From Branchiostoma floridae (taxonomy: Eukaryota > Chordata > Leptocardii > Amphioxiformes > Branchiostomatidae), in contig NC_049987.1 in assembly GCF_000003815.2 (NCBI RefSeq), positions 20,283,529-20,347,528 of the forward strand: a stretch of DNA of 64,000 nt, written 5' to 3'. The notes beneath the pieces are model-generated. The model ran no database searches. It was not told the DNA's origin and was given only the letters and a program-made list of their open reading frames with translations. Shown here piece after piece: positions 63,801 through 64,000 of the stretch (the first letter of the stretch is position 1; each line of letters begins with the position of its first letter). The position numbers and the translations under genes are program-made.

Positions 63801-64000
63801 GTGAGATGTTTCTTTTGATTGGTCGGAGACGTTTTTCTGACCCAAGGCCTCACCAATTTGATTTGTCAGTTTTGGGGAGAAAGGGACATCAAGTAGTGGA
63901 TAAAGTCAGATTGAAGTTTTCCTCACAGTCTGTTGTTTTAATCTTCTTGTTTATAACTTAAAAATGTACCAAAACCCAAGGAATAAAGTGGTGTGGCCTA

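Overview
This is animal nuclear DNA. Genes are split into short exons with GT..AG introns, are AT-rich between exons, and sit among many small inverted-repeat transposons, tRNA-derived SINEs and 5'-truncated LINE tails, plus one 100-base run of N. The proteins are chordate-like, but the first gene keeps a domain layout familiar from the Drosophila still life (SIF) protein. An amphioxus-like invertebrate deuterostome (cephalochordate) is my best guess. The sequence alone does not prove it.

Layout. (1) 2.4-36.2 kb, + strand: a complete TIAM/still-life Rac exchange factor. I rebuilt 37 coding exons whose phases agree at every junction, giving about 1,824 residues: WH1 - Ser-rich linker - PHn-CC-Ex - RBD - PDZ - DH - PH - tail. 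Introns carry an optional exon candidate inside the RBD, a 12-base microexon, a possible internal alternative start, several tandem duplications and a 6.46 kb inverted-repeat element. (2) 44.0-39.8 kb, - strand: a MYND zinc-finger protein with a basic linker, damaged by the assembly gap and an apparent frameshift. (3) 45.3-55.0 kb, + strand: a complete 12-exon microsomal cytochrome P450 of the CYP4/CYP4F type, 497 residues. (4) about 56-64 kb, + strand: GDAP2 (macro domain plus CRAL-TRIO), running off the right edge, with a possible extra N-terminal exon made of SFSTSPGA-like repeats.

The genes do not form an operon or a common pathway. They are neighbours: Rac signalling, an unknown MYND protein, fatty-acid or eicosanoid oxidation, and an ADP-ribose/lipid-fold protein. 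The MYND gene and the P450 are head to head across 1.3 kb. Large introns and intergenic stretches are mostly transposon debris, much of it resolvable because repeat families recur in the window. Two insertions can be dated relative to their targets by comparing filled and empty sites.
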